Shown here: positions 26,628 to 38,855 of the stretch, in pieces | Position numbering within the stretch: position 1 is the stretch's first letter | How the letters are laid out: each line of letters starts with the position of its first letter | Source of the DNA: Gorsachius magnificus | Taxonomy: Eukaryota > Chordata > Aves > Pelecaniformes > Ardeidae | DNA: 64,000 nucleotides | Assembly: GCA_034008185.1 (NCBI GenBank) | Contig: CM067081.1 | Span: 80,744,765 to 80,808,764, forward strand | Reading direction: 5' to 3' | Made by a program: the position numbers and the translations under genes | The notes under the pieces: generated by a model | Databases searched by the model: none | Told to the model about the DNA's origin: nothing | The model's input: only the letters and a program-made list of their open reading frames with translations

Positions 26628-27577
26628 ATTCAGTATAGACAGGGCCTATTTCTGAATTTGTTCAATTATTATCTACATACTTTTCTTTCACACCTACAGA
26701 CATTAAATTTTATCTGTCATTTCACTGATCAGTAAAGTATACATGCACTTCATCACATGATATTATCCTTCTGTTACTCTCTGAATCACCTTTACATTTG
26801 ACTGGCTTAGTATTTTGTGACTGTGCTGACACTTTTGGACAAACAGCAAACTTTATCATCTCACTGTTCAGCCCCTCTTATGGAAAACAGGAAAATATGT
26901 GGAGAGAATCCTCCTTCCGTTTACAAGACTGGATGTCTAATTTCCAGCCAATCATATTATCTCCTAATTTAACTACTCTCCCACACTGCAATTTCTGGCA
27001 GTATAACCAGCATAGAAATCAAACGTGATGATCTGCCATCATTATGTTTCCTTGCAACTATTCATAGACATCTGGGAGGCTTTGTGCTTCTTTAAGGAAA
27101 GATTGCAGAAGGTCAAGGTCCTTTGGTTGCCTTCTTGCAAGTGCAGGGAGCTTCTGTTTCCAGCCATATTGAGTGAGAACAGAAGATGCTCATTGATAGC
27201 TAGAATATTTCATATCACACTTATGTCAGCTAAAGTCAGCTGCCCAAAAGTGTCAAGTCTAAATCAGTTATTTAGATGTCCTCTATTATCAGGACGGAGA
27301 ATGGCTTTTTCAGAAGGCAATTCATTTCACCCTTGGAAAGACATCATGAATGACCCCATGGAAGTACAGTCCCTATCTATCTTTATTGAAATAAAAGGAT
27401 CCAGATAACTTGATTAGCAGACTAAACTTTAGACAGGTAGTGCAATGAATCTCACCATATATGCTCACAATGGAAGAAATAACACTGGAGATATAACAAC
27501 ATCATCTTAAAGCACAATTGTGTTATGACCAGCAGCTCTAACAGAGGTGTGTGTTGCTCTGTGTCCCCACATTTCTT
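26628..27577. other. Unique non-coding DNA upstream of the CR1
   Basis: No recognisable gene or element. A 127-codon open frame at 27025-27408 (+) has no domain that I recognise and no coding-like context, so it is not called as a gene. Confidence 0.5.
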
Positions 27578-28209
27578 GCAGCTGGAAAGCAGCTCTGCCG
27601 AGAGGGACCTGGGAGTCCTGGTGGACGACAAGCTGACCATGAGCCAGCAGTGTGCCCTTGTTGCCAAGAAGGCCAATGGCATCCTGGGGTGCATTAAGAG
27701 GAGTGTGGCCAGCAGGTCGAGGGAGGTTCTCCTCCCCCTCTACTCTGCCCCGGTGAGACCCCACCTGGAGTACTGTGTCCAGTTCTGGGCTCCCCAGTTC
27801 AAGAAAGATTATGAACTCCTAGAAAGAGTCCAGAGGAGAGCACAAGGATGATGAGGGGACTGGAGCATCTCCCCTATGAGGAAAGGCTGAAAGAGTTGGG
27901 CTTGTTTAGCCTGAAAAAGAGAAGACTGAGAGGGGATCTCATCAACACATACAAATATCTCAAGGGGGGGCGTCACGAGGATGGAGCCAGACTCTTCTCA
28001 GTGGTGTCCAGCACCAGGACAAGGGGCAATGGGCACAAACTGAAGCATAAGAGGTTTCAGTTGCATATGCGGAAGAACTTCTTTACTTTGAGGGTGACAG
28101 AGCACTGGAATGGGCTGCCCAGGGGGGTTGTGGAGTCTCCTTCTTTGGAGATATTCAAAGCCCGCTTGGATGATGTTCTGTGGAACCTGCTCTGGGTGAA
28201 CCTGCTTTA
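27578..28209 (+). pseudogene. Broken CR1 ORF2 C-terminal fragment
   Basis: Two plus-strand frames together hold the C-terminal tail of the CR1 ORF2 protein, whose full form is an endonuclease plus reverse transcriptase. Frame 1 (to 27851) contains [18 protein letters not shown], the [19 protein letters not shown] stretch and the ERVQRRA motif. At about 27845-27850 an indel shifts the frame. Frame 2 (from 27848) continues with [33 protein letters not shown] and [18 protein letters not shown]. The stop at 28208-28210 (TAG) falls where the family normally has tryptophan. The catalytic YADD region lies upstream of the truncation and is absent. Not functional. Confidence 0.93.
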
Positions 28210-28280
28210 GCAGGGGGGTTGGACTAGATGATCTCCCGATGTCTCTTCCAACCCTTGCGATTCTGTGATTCTGTGATTCT
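27578..28280 (+). mobile_element. CR1 LINE, 5'-truncated 3' segment (about 0.7 kb)
   Basis: This is the last 0.7 kb of a chicken-repeat-1 non-LTR retrotransposon. It begins abruptly inside ORF2, covers the part of ORF2 downstream of the reverse-transcriptase core, and ends with GGTTGGACTAGATGATCTCC and CTTCCAACCC. The terminal direct repeats read GATTCTGTGATTCTGTGATT, the hallmark 3' end of CR1. The 5' boundary near 27578 is abrupt, as expected for incomplete reverse transcription. I see no target duplication, which is usual for CR1. The copy is well preserved at the protein level, so it is younger than the fragment at 18718. It cannot move, because the endonuclease and catalytic reverse-transcriptase domains are missing. 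Confidence 0.96.
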
Positions 28281-28538
28281 TCCACCAGTGCCCTCTTAAC
28301 TGTTCCACCCCATCCCTCTCTATGTCTCTTTTTCCCTAACTTCATGAAAGGCAGCCCACACCATACCCTGCACCAGGATCCATAGGCACCAACTGGCCAA
28401 CCAGTACGAGCATGCTATTAGGCAACTGGCACACTGGACAGAAAGCACTGTTCTTGAACCCAAACTGATGTCTTTCCTCATTGAAATTTGTTCCTTTTCC
28501 TCTACTCCACTGCAGATTTTTTATATATTCTTTTAGAG

Positions 28539-28572
<34 letters not shown>

Positions 28573-28587
28573 AGAGAGAGAGATATA
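28539..28587. repeat. Compound microsatellite (AT)8(GT)9(AG)5
   Basis: Three dinucleotide runs abut: AT at 28539-28554, GT at 28555-28572 and AG at 28573-28582, then ATATA. It is likely to vary in length between individuals. Confidence 0.95.
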
Positions 28588-29702
28588 AAAATAAAATTAG
28601 TAGGGGTCTCTTGTTCCTATTTCAGATTCAACTGAAGTTATCTAATGGGTTTCAAAGTTACAGACACAATTGCATAAGCCTCATTACATTGGGAAGTCAA
28701 GCTAAAAAAATATGTCTCGAGTGTAATAAACAATATATTCCTAACATTCCCCATTATGTACTCTCCTCCCATCCTTTTCCTATAATGCCCTCATTTTGGA
28801 AAGCAGAAAGGGGTGATCGGTTAACAAGCGTGGCTAGAGCCCATGAAATACATCTCTAATCTGAGAAATAGGGTCAGGTTTGATCTTGAGTTCTTCTGAT
28901 GGAGGCTGAATTATTAAAAGGCTATTGTCTGCTTTAGAGTGACATTCTGTCTGAACATATTGTACCTTGTGCATTTCATAAAGAACACCAAATGTAATAT
29001 AACTTAAATAAAAATAGTTCCATCTTTAAAGCTGCTCACCCTGTTTATTTGATAATATTCTACCTGTACTCTACTTTACTGCTTTCAATAAATAATTAGT
29101 CAGTCAATTCCCTAGGCTGTGTTTGTGGGTATTTCATGCTGCAGCAGGGAAGAGAAATGATTAAATATATACCGGGGGAAAAAAAAAAAAAAGCCAATGA
29201 CAGATGTAGTTGCAGCTAATGTAAGTTACATTTTATGAAAACAATTAGTTTTCAAATGGAAGGTGTCTTAAAGTGGTTTCCTCCTTTTTCTGACTCTTAC
29301 AACACTATTCAAAACACAATTAGCCAGCATTATTCTTGTAACTGTAAACTACTACCATCCTAATAAACCCCTTTAATTCATACAGGTGTATCGGAGTTAC
29401 ATGTGTTACTTGCAAGATAAGTTGATTCCTCTCTCTTGGGAAATTATTAACATACAAAGAGTTTTATGTTTGTTTTCTTAGAGTGTCTGACATAACATTT
29501 TCACATACATTTCAACAGATTTCTTTGCAGGAGAAATGAATAGGAGGAAAATAATTTGCTGTAGAATTTTCGTCCCATCGTGCAGTAGCTGGTTTTAGTC
29601 CTTTTTTTAATCATTTAGCATATATTTTATTTTTGGCTTTACATTTTAAAGTTTAAGTCAATTTAGTTTTCCTCAACAGAAAAGAAATTATTACTGCATT
29701 TA

Positions 29703-29729
29703 GTGTGTGTGTGTGTGTATATACACACA
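29703..29729. repeat. (GT)8 microsatellite with palindromic TATA/CA end
   Basis: A GT run at 29703-29718 continues through ATATA into CACACA, making a perfect 16-bp palindrome at 29713-29728 that is identical to the one at 12435-12450. Confidence 0.93.
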
Positions 29730-32700
29730 TATGCATACTCTGTGACTAATTTTTTTTTCTTACATTAAAAATCAAGCCCAGATTATCTCTTGTCCTGAAA
29801 TAATCTGTGTGCACAAGGAATGAAATTCAGAGACTAAGCAAATACTTTCCCCAGTCTCAGGATGTCCTCTTTACACCATTTCTAGTGTGGTTTTATAAAA
29901 GTCTCCATGGATGGTGGGAAGATACTGTTTCTCCATTATCCATCCACTGTACTGGTGTAGTTGTGTCCTGTCTGCCTCTCACACAAGGGAAGACCCCCTG
30001 CCTGGCTGGCCATACCTGCTGCTTTACTTCTGCTGTGCCATCCCAAGGACTCCTCCCAGGTTAAGTGCTGGCGAAGAGCTGCTGTCGCTTCCTGGGTTAT
30101 TGCCTGCTCCTGCACTCACGTCTGTAAACCACAGCCAGTGTTACTGATGTCTTCTGCAGGGCAAGGACCTCTTTGCCCAGGGAGGAGAAATGAAGGTTCA
30201 GGGATTCCTGAGGGATATTCTGTTGTCACAAAGACATTTTTGAAAGTCATCACTACTGGAAGAGCAGCTTGACATCGAAACCACAAAAACAGCTCATAAT
30301 CCAACAAAGAAAAAATTTTCAGGTGTCCTCTCCAGGAAACCCCAGGATCACAAGGAATTATTATATCATACATCAATATTACAAGGCATTGACCAGAACA
30401 TAGTCCCACAGAAGTAAGGAGAAGAGGCATAGCTTCGGCCCCCAAAACTGGTGGGAGTTCAGGAAATCTAGACCTCTACCAACAGAGATGAAGAAGTAAA
30501 ACCTGAAAGCAGTGCAAGAACCAAGGCAGACCCAGGACAGACGGGAAGACCAGACACAGCCTAGGACACCCAGCCTCTGGGCAGTGTGGGCATCCAGCTC
30601 TGCAGGTACCAGCCCTAGCAGTTTGCAGAGGAGTGTGTGAAATGGTGAGCTGTTCCTCTGATCCCTGTTCATTTGAGTCTCAGTGTTAATTTAAAAAAAA
30701 TAGTACTGTATGTTGTGGCATTCACTCAGCTTTATTTATTTTTTTAGTGCACAGTAGATATCATTGCATCTGAGGAGATGCCATTTCTGAGTTCCATGAC
30801 TGTTCCCAAAAATATTGACTGCAGTGAGGGTCTATATCCCAAATCAGTTTCCGTGTGTGCTTGAACACCTTCAGCCCCCCACCAGAGATCGATGCAGCCT
30901 CCCAGCCCACCTTGCAAGCCTTCCCTTTGAACTTAGTCCCGTGATTCCCTCAGCCTTTGCACACACATTCGCGCTAGAAAACCTTATCATGGAAACACGT
31001 CTGTGTCAAACCATGGGGGAAGAATGTTAAATATGACGAATGCCAGATACAGCTTGAATGGCTACTATCTAGCTCATAGTTCTACCTTTTTTGGACAATA
31101 CAGCTTTCATGTCATTCCATTAACTGCCTTTAAAAGCATTCCACCTTAACATACATGACATATTTCGCAGTCACCTTCTCAAGTACTAAGCACAGGATTT
31201 CAGCCATGCCACACTGTTTTAATTCCTTTTTATGGACAAAAAAGCTGGCTGAATGCCATATGGAAATAAATAGGTTACATCATATCAGTAAGACAGAAAT
31301 ATAAGATATTGTCAGCCTTTAAAGTTGTGAACTTTGTGCGTGTCTGCAGGGATAAAAGAAAACAACTGGAGGTAAAAGTGCCCCATGGGGGTGCTAGCAT
31401 TTCAGTGCAGAGCTACCATGCCACCCACGCTCCGTATGCGCCCAGCAATGAAAGGCGAGGGGAGTGGGGAGCACTAACCCAGTGCGTCTTGAGGGACTCA
31501 GAGAATATTGTCACGCCATCCAAACCAATAACCCTCAGCAAGATGCTGCTGCAGTGCACCGAGGGACGGTGCATCATGGTGTCATGAAGCACATGAAGCA
31601 ACACAGAAAAATATTTATTATCTCTATGGGTTCTCAGCACACTTAGGAAGGGCAGCTTGAAATTACAGCAGAGAGAGCAGAGCACAGAGAAGAGAGGTGG
31701 AGGACTGGAAAAAAAAAAACACTTTACTTGTGCTGCTGTGTCTCTGGTGTTGAAGTGTCGCAGTGTCTCTTTCCATCAGAAATCAAAAAAGGTTTCTGAG
31801 AGCCCCTCTTGGAGCAGTCTTATTCCAGCTGGGTGGCTGTCCAGATAATATAGCTCTCAAGCTTTCTAAAGGACAATTAGACTTAAAAATTTTAAAATCA
31901 TATAGTTGCAAGCTTTAAGGCAGAAAATTACATGTATTTTTAATAAAAAAACTCTAAAGGGCAAGAATAATAGCACAGGAGTTTGGAATTATCATTTCAA
32001 ATTACTTCACTGTTGTCTTTTAGCCTTAATTTTGCTTCTAACATTTTCTTATGCACAGTTCACGGCACCACTGAGATTGAACTTTTCCTTAAAAAAAAAT
32101 GGCTTTCCCCAGTGGAGTTATATTTTTTTAAAAGTTTCCCTAAACAAGCCTGACATGTTGAAAGACTTCAGGACTTCATAACTTCAGAAAAAGACTTCAA
32201 CAATTTTTAAGCTTCAGTATTTTTAGTAAGAAACAATACCAGTTGAAACATTGCCTCCGTGCTTAAAATTCGTCAGGAAAAGTTATATTAAGACTAAACA
32301 GTAAAATATACTCCATGAGGAGATAGACCATACATTTAAATGATTGCGTGAAATATTTCATTAAATTATTTTTTATATTTTCTGTTAAAAAAAAGAATTA
32401 AAAGCTACACAAAACATAAAATGAACGATGCATATGTCATCACAGTAAACATTTAATAAGTATCTCCTGTCATCCCATTAGACAACATCTCTTATCTAGC
32501 AGCCATTTTGGACCAAATGTGCTTCCAGAAGTGAAAAGGAACCTTCTGGAGTCCTCTCCTAAAGTCACCTCCACCTTTATCCTACTCTCTGGTCTGGCTC
32601 TTGAGGGTCTACAGCCTCGAAGCCTCCATGGAGTGCCACTGGCACACATTTAACAAATATACTTTATTCATCACCGGCTGTTCTCAGGACCCTAAAAGAA

Positions 32701-32954
32701 CCTTTTTCCAGCCCACTGGGAGGCCCTCTCCATTTCTTTGGCAGATGGCGTGCCGTGCACACTGTGCAGTTATGATCTGAGGCAGACTCTGCTCGGCAAC
32801 CTCTACCCTTGTCACAGAACTTCACCATCTGCCCTTCGATCTCCCCAAAGCACACACTGCAGTTGTTCTGCAGCTGCTCTGACATTAGTTAGTTCATTTT
32901 TTGCTATCCAGTTGTTCAGTGAAAGTCTTCATCAGTCAAGAGACTGTATCTTTC

Positions 32955-32974
32955 TTTTTTTTTTTTTTTTTTTT
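32955..32974. repeat. T20 homopolymer
   Basis: An uninterrupted run of 20 T preceded by TTTC. No transposon 3' end (reverse orientation) is recognisable beside it, so its origin is unclear. Confidence 0.9.
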
Positions 32975-34780
32975 CTGAAATCCTGTGATTTTTTAGCTCC
33001 CTTGATGTTCATTACAGTCACTCTGGAACCAAATTAGTGTTAGACAGAAAATGGTTCCTATAGTATTGACCATCATAAAAGTTGGCAACTCCACCAGGGT
33101 GGTGAACTGGACATGGGAACAGAACAGAAAAGTATCCCTTTCTGTTCATAAATTGAGTAGCCTTTTCCAAGAAGGGCCAATGAGCATGGGATGGGCTGCG
33201 CTGCCTGGCCAAGGACAAGGGGGAAAGCTCAATGAATGCAGAGCTTTCCACAGCCTTCCGAGGACAGCAAAAGGTTGAAAATACAAATCTACCTCAATGG
33301 CCCAAATAACCCATCTATTCATACTGAAATAGCTGCTGACCGATGAGTGGCAGGAGACATCATCTGCACGTTTCTGCCCGGCATGGGCTATGCTGAAGTG
33401 CTGACTCAGCAGATCTGTGGAAGCTTCACCCAGCTTCCCAAGAAAGAGCCCTTTGTCACCAGCCATGACCGGCCACCCAGCCTCTGCAGCACAGTCTTCT
33501 TGTAACAACCAAGCTGAAGCCTGGAAAGCCTGGAAACGGTACTGCCCTGCCTGAAACTGAGCCAGGAAAATGGCTTTATATTCCTTTATGTCCTCTTCCT
33601 CTCCACTACTGTTCTCCCTGCAGGTCTGCTACAGAGATACTGGTGGCACTGCTGCTGTCAAAAATTCTCTGAAAATGGATTTGGCATTATTTACTTGCAA
33701 ATACAAGAACCATAAATGATGAAACTGAATCCTGAGAACAGCCCAGATCCTGATACCATCACTGTTTCAACTTGACTTCTGCACAGGCTCTCTGAAGTAA
33801 CAAGTGCATTGAGTCAAAACCAAGCACATAATGCTGAAGCTATTCCTGCCCTTTGGAAGCACCGACTGAGTTACTGTAGAGCAGACAAGACTATCGCCTA
33901 TACTCAACCAGCGTCAGCAACTTCAGCAGAAAAGGGGCATGTGGTCCTCAGTATTTTATTAAACAGAACCTTTTTATTTTCTGCCCACGTAACACTGAAA
34001 GTTGTGACAGTGGGAGAAATATAAAGAGTACCTCCCTGGTTTAGCCATGGGCCAAGTAGAGTCATAAAAAGAATAATCTCTTTCCTATCATCACTAAGCA
34101 GAGATTACAATAGCATTTTTAATTTTCTTGGCAAAGGCAAAAGGTTGAGTCCCCTGGCATTATATGTCTGTGGTACTGACCGTTTTACAACACCTTAGCA
34201 GAAAGTATTTGGCCAGGTCAATAAACTGTATGACTGTCAAAGATGTAAATTGAGACTTCATGGAGCCAGCACTGCTGTCAGGGAAGGTAGAGGATACGGG
34301 AAGTATTTGGCTGGCCAACATTTGGTTTCCACATGCGGTGAGCTCTGCCATCAATGTTTTCCTAGCAATAAATAATGGCATTTGTCGATACGATGCATAG
34401 AACTCAAAAGAAGTATGAACTCTGAAGTCATTAAGTCTTACCATGTTACTGAGCACAGCAGAGTGCACACGCTTCCGTATTTATATTTCTGTCTACAGTC
34501 AATAAATCAGAATCCGTAGTACCTGCATTATCCAAGCCATCTGCTTTACCACATTAAAAAAATGAGTAGGTGGGAAAAAAACTTCTGATAGCTTCTTTTT
34601 TCTCCTGTTCTTGTTGCTAGAGAAACCAATTCTTTAAAGTATTTTCTGATGTCTGAAAAGGAAGCTGTCATGTTCCCTTCCCCCGCAAAAAAACCCTGAA
34701 ATGGTCTTTATGAAAGTCCAATAGTTGGTGGAAGAAGGGGAGAGGAAATCAAAAGCACTGATTTTTCCACCTCTTCAGTT

Positions 34781-34815
34781 GACTTGTTGACTGACCTTGG
34801 GCAAATTGTTAAGGG
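34781..34815 (+). mobile_element. Possible MIR core scrap
   Basis: TTGACTGACCTTGGGCAAAT resembles the 'gtgaccttgggcaagt' core of MIR SINEs. Only about 35 bases can be matched, so this could be chance. Confidence 0.3.
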
Positions 34816-37800
34816 CTCCTGTGGGTATAAGCTATATTAGGGAATCATAACAAGTGCAGAGCATAACATTAGAGGGAATGGTGCCATTCAGAGGAAGACC
34901 AAAACTGTAAAGCAGAGCATAGCTGTATGTTGTTAGAGTGCCCGTGCCATCTTCAGCTGCAGAGCTGGATGGTGCTGCCATTAGTGGGGTTGGTTCATCT
35001 TGGTTAAAATACTTTGGCCCAAACAAAATCAAACCAATGAGTGTTGGAGAAAAAAAGCCCAAACCACTTTCTTTGCTTTCTTCGCTTTCTTCCCAGCACA
35101 CGAAAGTGACAGATAAGGTTATTTATTCCCTTTATCTGTTTTTACACAGACTAATAGGGCTAATAGGTGTATGAACACTGCAGTGCTGCAGTGGCAGAAG
35201 GAGAGTTAGTTGTTGTTGGCAAGTCCTTGGAGCTCCTTCCATAAATGTGTATAATTACAAAATAATGCAACTGATAGTATTCTCTTCAGAGTTTTTGTCC
35301 AGTTCCTCCACTAATTTGTAATGATTTTGTATCAGATGGCAGCATGTTCAAGCAGTATTGAAGACTTCGTTGCTGGTATGCACTTCAGCAGATACTCTGC
35401 TCAAATGAGCTGTAAAAAGTGATCACACAAAGTCAATTAATATTTCTAACTACTGTACTTTTTAAAACTTGCTATTCCTAAGTTGATGTCACTATTTTTA
35501 TCCCTCCTCCTATAATTCCAAAGATCTTTTTTCAGATGATTAATCAAATATGATCTGATCTTGGCATAAATCTAATATATGGATCCCAAAGGAAAGGATA
35601 CCAGTTCTCTGAAACTGCCTTTTTTTTTTTGTTATTGTCTTCTTTTCTCCTTTTAAGTTCAAATTAAAAGAAAAAAATAAAAGCCACTAGCTAAACAGAC
35701 CAATTTCAGCCTATCCTTGTACAACAATTTATTCACTTATCTCAGGACCATATGGAGAAAAGTCTCATATTTAAATTTGTTCTGTATTTTGCTAGACAAG
35801 ATTAGAATCTGCACCACACTAATCTCGCAGCCTGAATAGGTGTCATCGTATAGAGAAGTGACATTATTTTGTTAATTTACCTTCTATACTCACCAACTTC
35901 TCACCATGCAAGACGTAAGGATTTGCTGATGAAGTCTCGGAAGCATTCTTCATAAGCTTAACATGGCTAGTGATTTCCTTCTGGAAGTTGGGTTAGATGT
36001 GATTGTTGTTTCTAGTCTAGCCTGTTCTTGGCCATATGATATTTTGGCAGTTTCTAGCTGGACAAAAATGGAAGACAATTCATGTGATAATTCCACTATA
36101 GTCTTACTGTAGTTATAGCCTGCTACGAAGCACATACATGTGGAAGAAAACCCTAACAGAACACAATTACCAAGGAAAAGTACCCACCACTGCTAATATA
36201 GCAACACACAGGGGTTCTACTGCATTTTACTACAATTCATCTTTCTTTTTTTTTTTATTTTAAGAAACATTTTAGGGATTTTGTCTGTGCTATACATGGG
36301 ATTTAGGGATATGCAGGCGTGAAAATGTGGAATTCCTTCTCTTGGAGTGTTGCACAAGCAGCTTGTAGCTTTAAGGTCACCAGATGTAATCCTAATTTCA
36401 CAAACAGCCAACTTCTGTGACGACTGACTTCTACTAACCTGAATGGCTGCAGGGCAGTCTTCTTAAGCTTATAGGGTTGTCATGCAGCAGGAGCTTTTTT
36501 TCCTTTATGCCCCATAAATGGGCAAATGTGCAGCAAAAGGACCAAAGAACTTAATTCCCTGTGGGAGCTCCCTTAGTTCTCTATTACAGGCAGCATCGAG
36601 GCAGTTGTCAGGCTGTTCACAAAATGCCCCAGAGTCAATGCATAGTGCATAGGCTCAGAAAAAAAAAACCAGTATTGGCCACAGGGCAGGAGCTGGCACT
36701 ATGGTGCTGCAGCCAGGGCTGTCGACCATATGGCAGCTGTGGCCACTGCAGTGTCTTAGCTGGGATGTCACGCGGAGCATTTCTCCAGACCTAATGCAGC
36801 CAGGGACCAGAAAGGCAAACAGTACCTTACCGACACCATGGCTTTCCTTCCACTGAATTGTATTTGTTACACTGGAAAGCATCCCGTCCACTGCTGTTAC
36901 TTATTTGCAGTAAAATTAAGTGCAACTTTTAAGCAATGTTCAAAATTCCATGCCCATGTTTGTGCATGCGTGTGTCTGCGTGTTCATATGCATATATATT
37001 GGTATGTGTGTATGTGGATATACATACAGTTTCAATCTGACACCCAGGGCTGGTGAAGTGAGAGGGACAGACGTATCTGGGCTGCATTTCTTAAGGGTGC
37101 ATTGCAGGATCTTTCTAACACTTCAGGGTGAACCTACTCTGTGTTTTTGTCCTTTTTTTTTTATTTTTTCTTTCTGATGATCATCATTACCTCATGTGTG
37201 GAATTCCTTCCATGCTTTTCACTTTCCACATTAGCAGGCAACCTACGCTAATTACACACCTTGTAAGTCATCTGCCATCGCGCCAAAACCATGAATTTCT
37301 GATGATGATGCCATGCCAAATGACATTATGAAAAATAAGTTTAAATACATAGATCTTTAAGTACTTGAAATATTTAACATATACTATCCAACACGTTAAA
37401 GTTCAGCAGCGCATCCTAAGAACCAAGGCTGGCTTCTATAACAGAAAACTTTATTGCTTTGAGAATTAAGCAGAAAAAAATTATCCTTAGTTCTCACTGA
37501 ATATACTTTGCGTCACAGTTTAAATACCTAAGGCCATGTCTTCTTTCAATTACCCTGATGCAACCCTATTGACTTCTATGAATATGAAGTAGCCTAAATG
37601 GCTGCAGAATTTGGCCTTTAAGGTAAACCCCATTTAAGATTCATCACTCTTATGAAAACTGTCAATGTAATAAGTGAAGTCTGTTAAACATAGCTGCATA
37701 TTCCCATTATATAGAATGAAGCTTTCTCTTACCCTTTTGCCTTACTATATGTTGGGGAAAATATGTTCAATATTGTTTGAAATTTGGGTTAATCTGAATG

Positions 37801-38720
37801 AAGTTCAGCCTTTACAGTGTGGATTTGCTTTTGGCCAAACTTCTTAATAAGACAAGGATAAGTACTGCACATATTACTGCATATATTCAGCCCAGATAAC
37901 CAATCCATAAGCTGACTCTGTCTGGTCCTTTGCAAATTCACTGTTGCTTTCCCAAACACCCCAGCTTGTGATGCCTTAAATTGAACTGAAGCTTTTGATT
38001 TCCCTTACAGTTTCCAGGACACCTTGCATCTGAAGGCACCTGAATGGAGATGGGGTCATGTTGAGTATTCCTGACAAATCTAACCATTTTTTCCTATTCA
38101 CAACTATCCCACAAGACAAGTGACACTTCAAAAATCTATGTTTTTCACAACTAATAATATTAATAATATTCTATTTGATATTCATTTCAGATGCTACTCT
38201 CTGATTTATATTGTGTTTATCTGCCTGCATTGCCATTGATTTACTGGTATTAATTTATTATCATTAATCATTATAAGATTCCCCAGGGATACCTTTTTTT
38301 TATTCTGTACTGAAGTGCATACCCCTTCCCTAAAGACAGTGCCCGATTGAACAGACATGTTAAGTGAGCCTTTGTATGTCCCACGGAGCAGAATGACAGG
38401 GAGGATTGACTGAGAAAAATCTTTCCCCCTTTTGCACAAGAACTCCACACATATGCGGCTATGTGCAAAAATTTAAAACAGGCACTTTCCTTGCCGAGAG
38501 AGAAATGACAGTCTCCACTTATCACCTGGCAGTGTTTATATTCATTATTTTCTTAATAACAGTACAACTCCAAACATTCATTATTGTCTGTATTATTCTA
38601 TGTTGTGTTATGGAAGCTCTTAAAGGATGGCAGGCTGGGTTCCAGGGACAGTCTAGAAACTAAGAACAAGGCTAAAATGGAGCCTGGTGTTCAGGACAGG
38701 CAGGCTCAATTGCTTTGCTC
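34816..38720. other. Unique non-coding DNA
   Basis: No gene or clear element is seen. The patch at about 36560-36840 is GC-richer and contains an A10 tract, but I cannot identify it. A TG-rich stretch lies at about 36958-37025. An old repeat scrap at 37531-37620 has its own entry. Confidence 0.5.
37531..37620. repeat. Possible old amniote interspersed repeat scrap
   Basis: The blocks CCCTATTGACTTCTATGAA and GGCTGCAGAATTTGGCC match the 'cccattgacttcaatgga...gcagaatttggccc' pattern of old amniote repeats. Both blocks appear in the expected order. Family name uncertain. Confidence 0.4.
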
Positions 38721-38724
38721 CCCA

Positions 38725-38855
38725 TAACCTGCTGTGATCGTGGGCAAGACATTTATCCCACCATTCCTCCATTTGTCATCTGCTAGGCAGGTTTTACGAC
38801 AACCAAAGGTTGTGAAGTGCTCGATAATCTTATAATTGCAGCCCTCTATAAATTC
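38725..38855 (+). mobile_element. MIR-like SINE fragment
   Basis: The segment follows the MIR core and 3' half. It contains CTGTGATCGTGGGCAAGACA (family: 'ctgtgtgaccttgggcaagtca'), then CCTCCATTTGTCATCTGC (family: 'cctcagtttcctcatctgta'), then GGTTGTGAAGTGCTCGATAA (family: 'gttgtgaggattaa...gcgctc'). MIRs are tRNA-derived SINEs mobilised by L2 in early amniotes. The copy is very old and lacks the tRNA-derived head. Confidence 0.55.

Larger units (their letters stand above)
28281..34780. other. Unique non-coding DNA with microsatellites
   Basis: No gene is supported. Dinucleotide repeats lie at 28539-28587 and 29703-29729, and a T20 tract at 32955-32974. GC-richer patches at about 29960-30200, 30490-30650 and 33100-33560 carry short open frames without recognisable domains. 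The part 28870-29780 is AT-rich, repeat-free and looks like typical conserved-noncoding sequence, although that cannot be tested here. Confidence 0.5.

Noticed and set aside
27025..27408. 127-codon plus-strand open frame just upstream of the CR1
   Set aside because: It is not part of CR1, no domain is seen, and codon use does not look coding.
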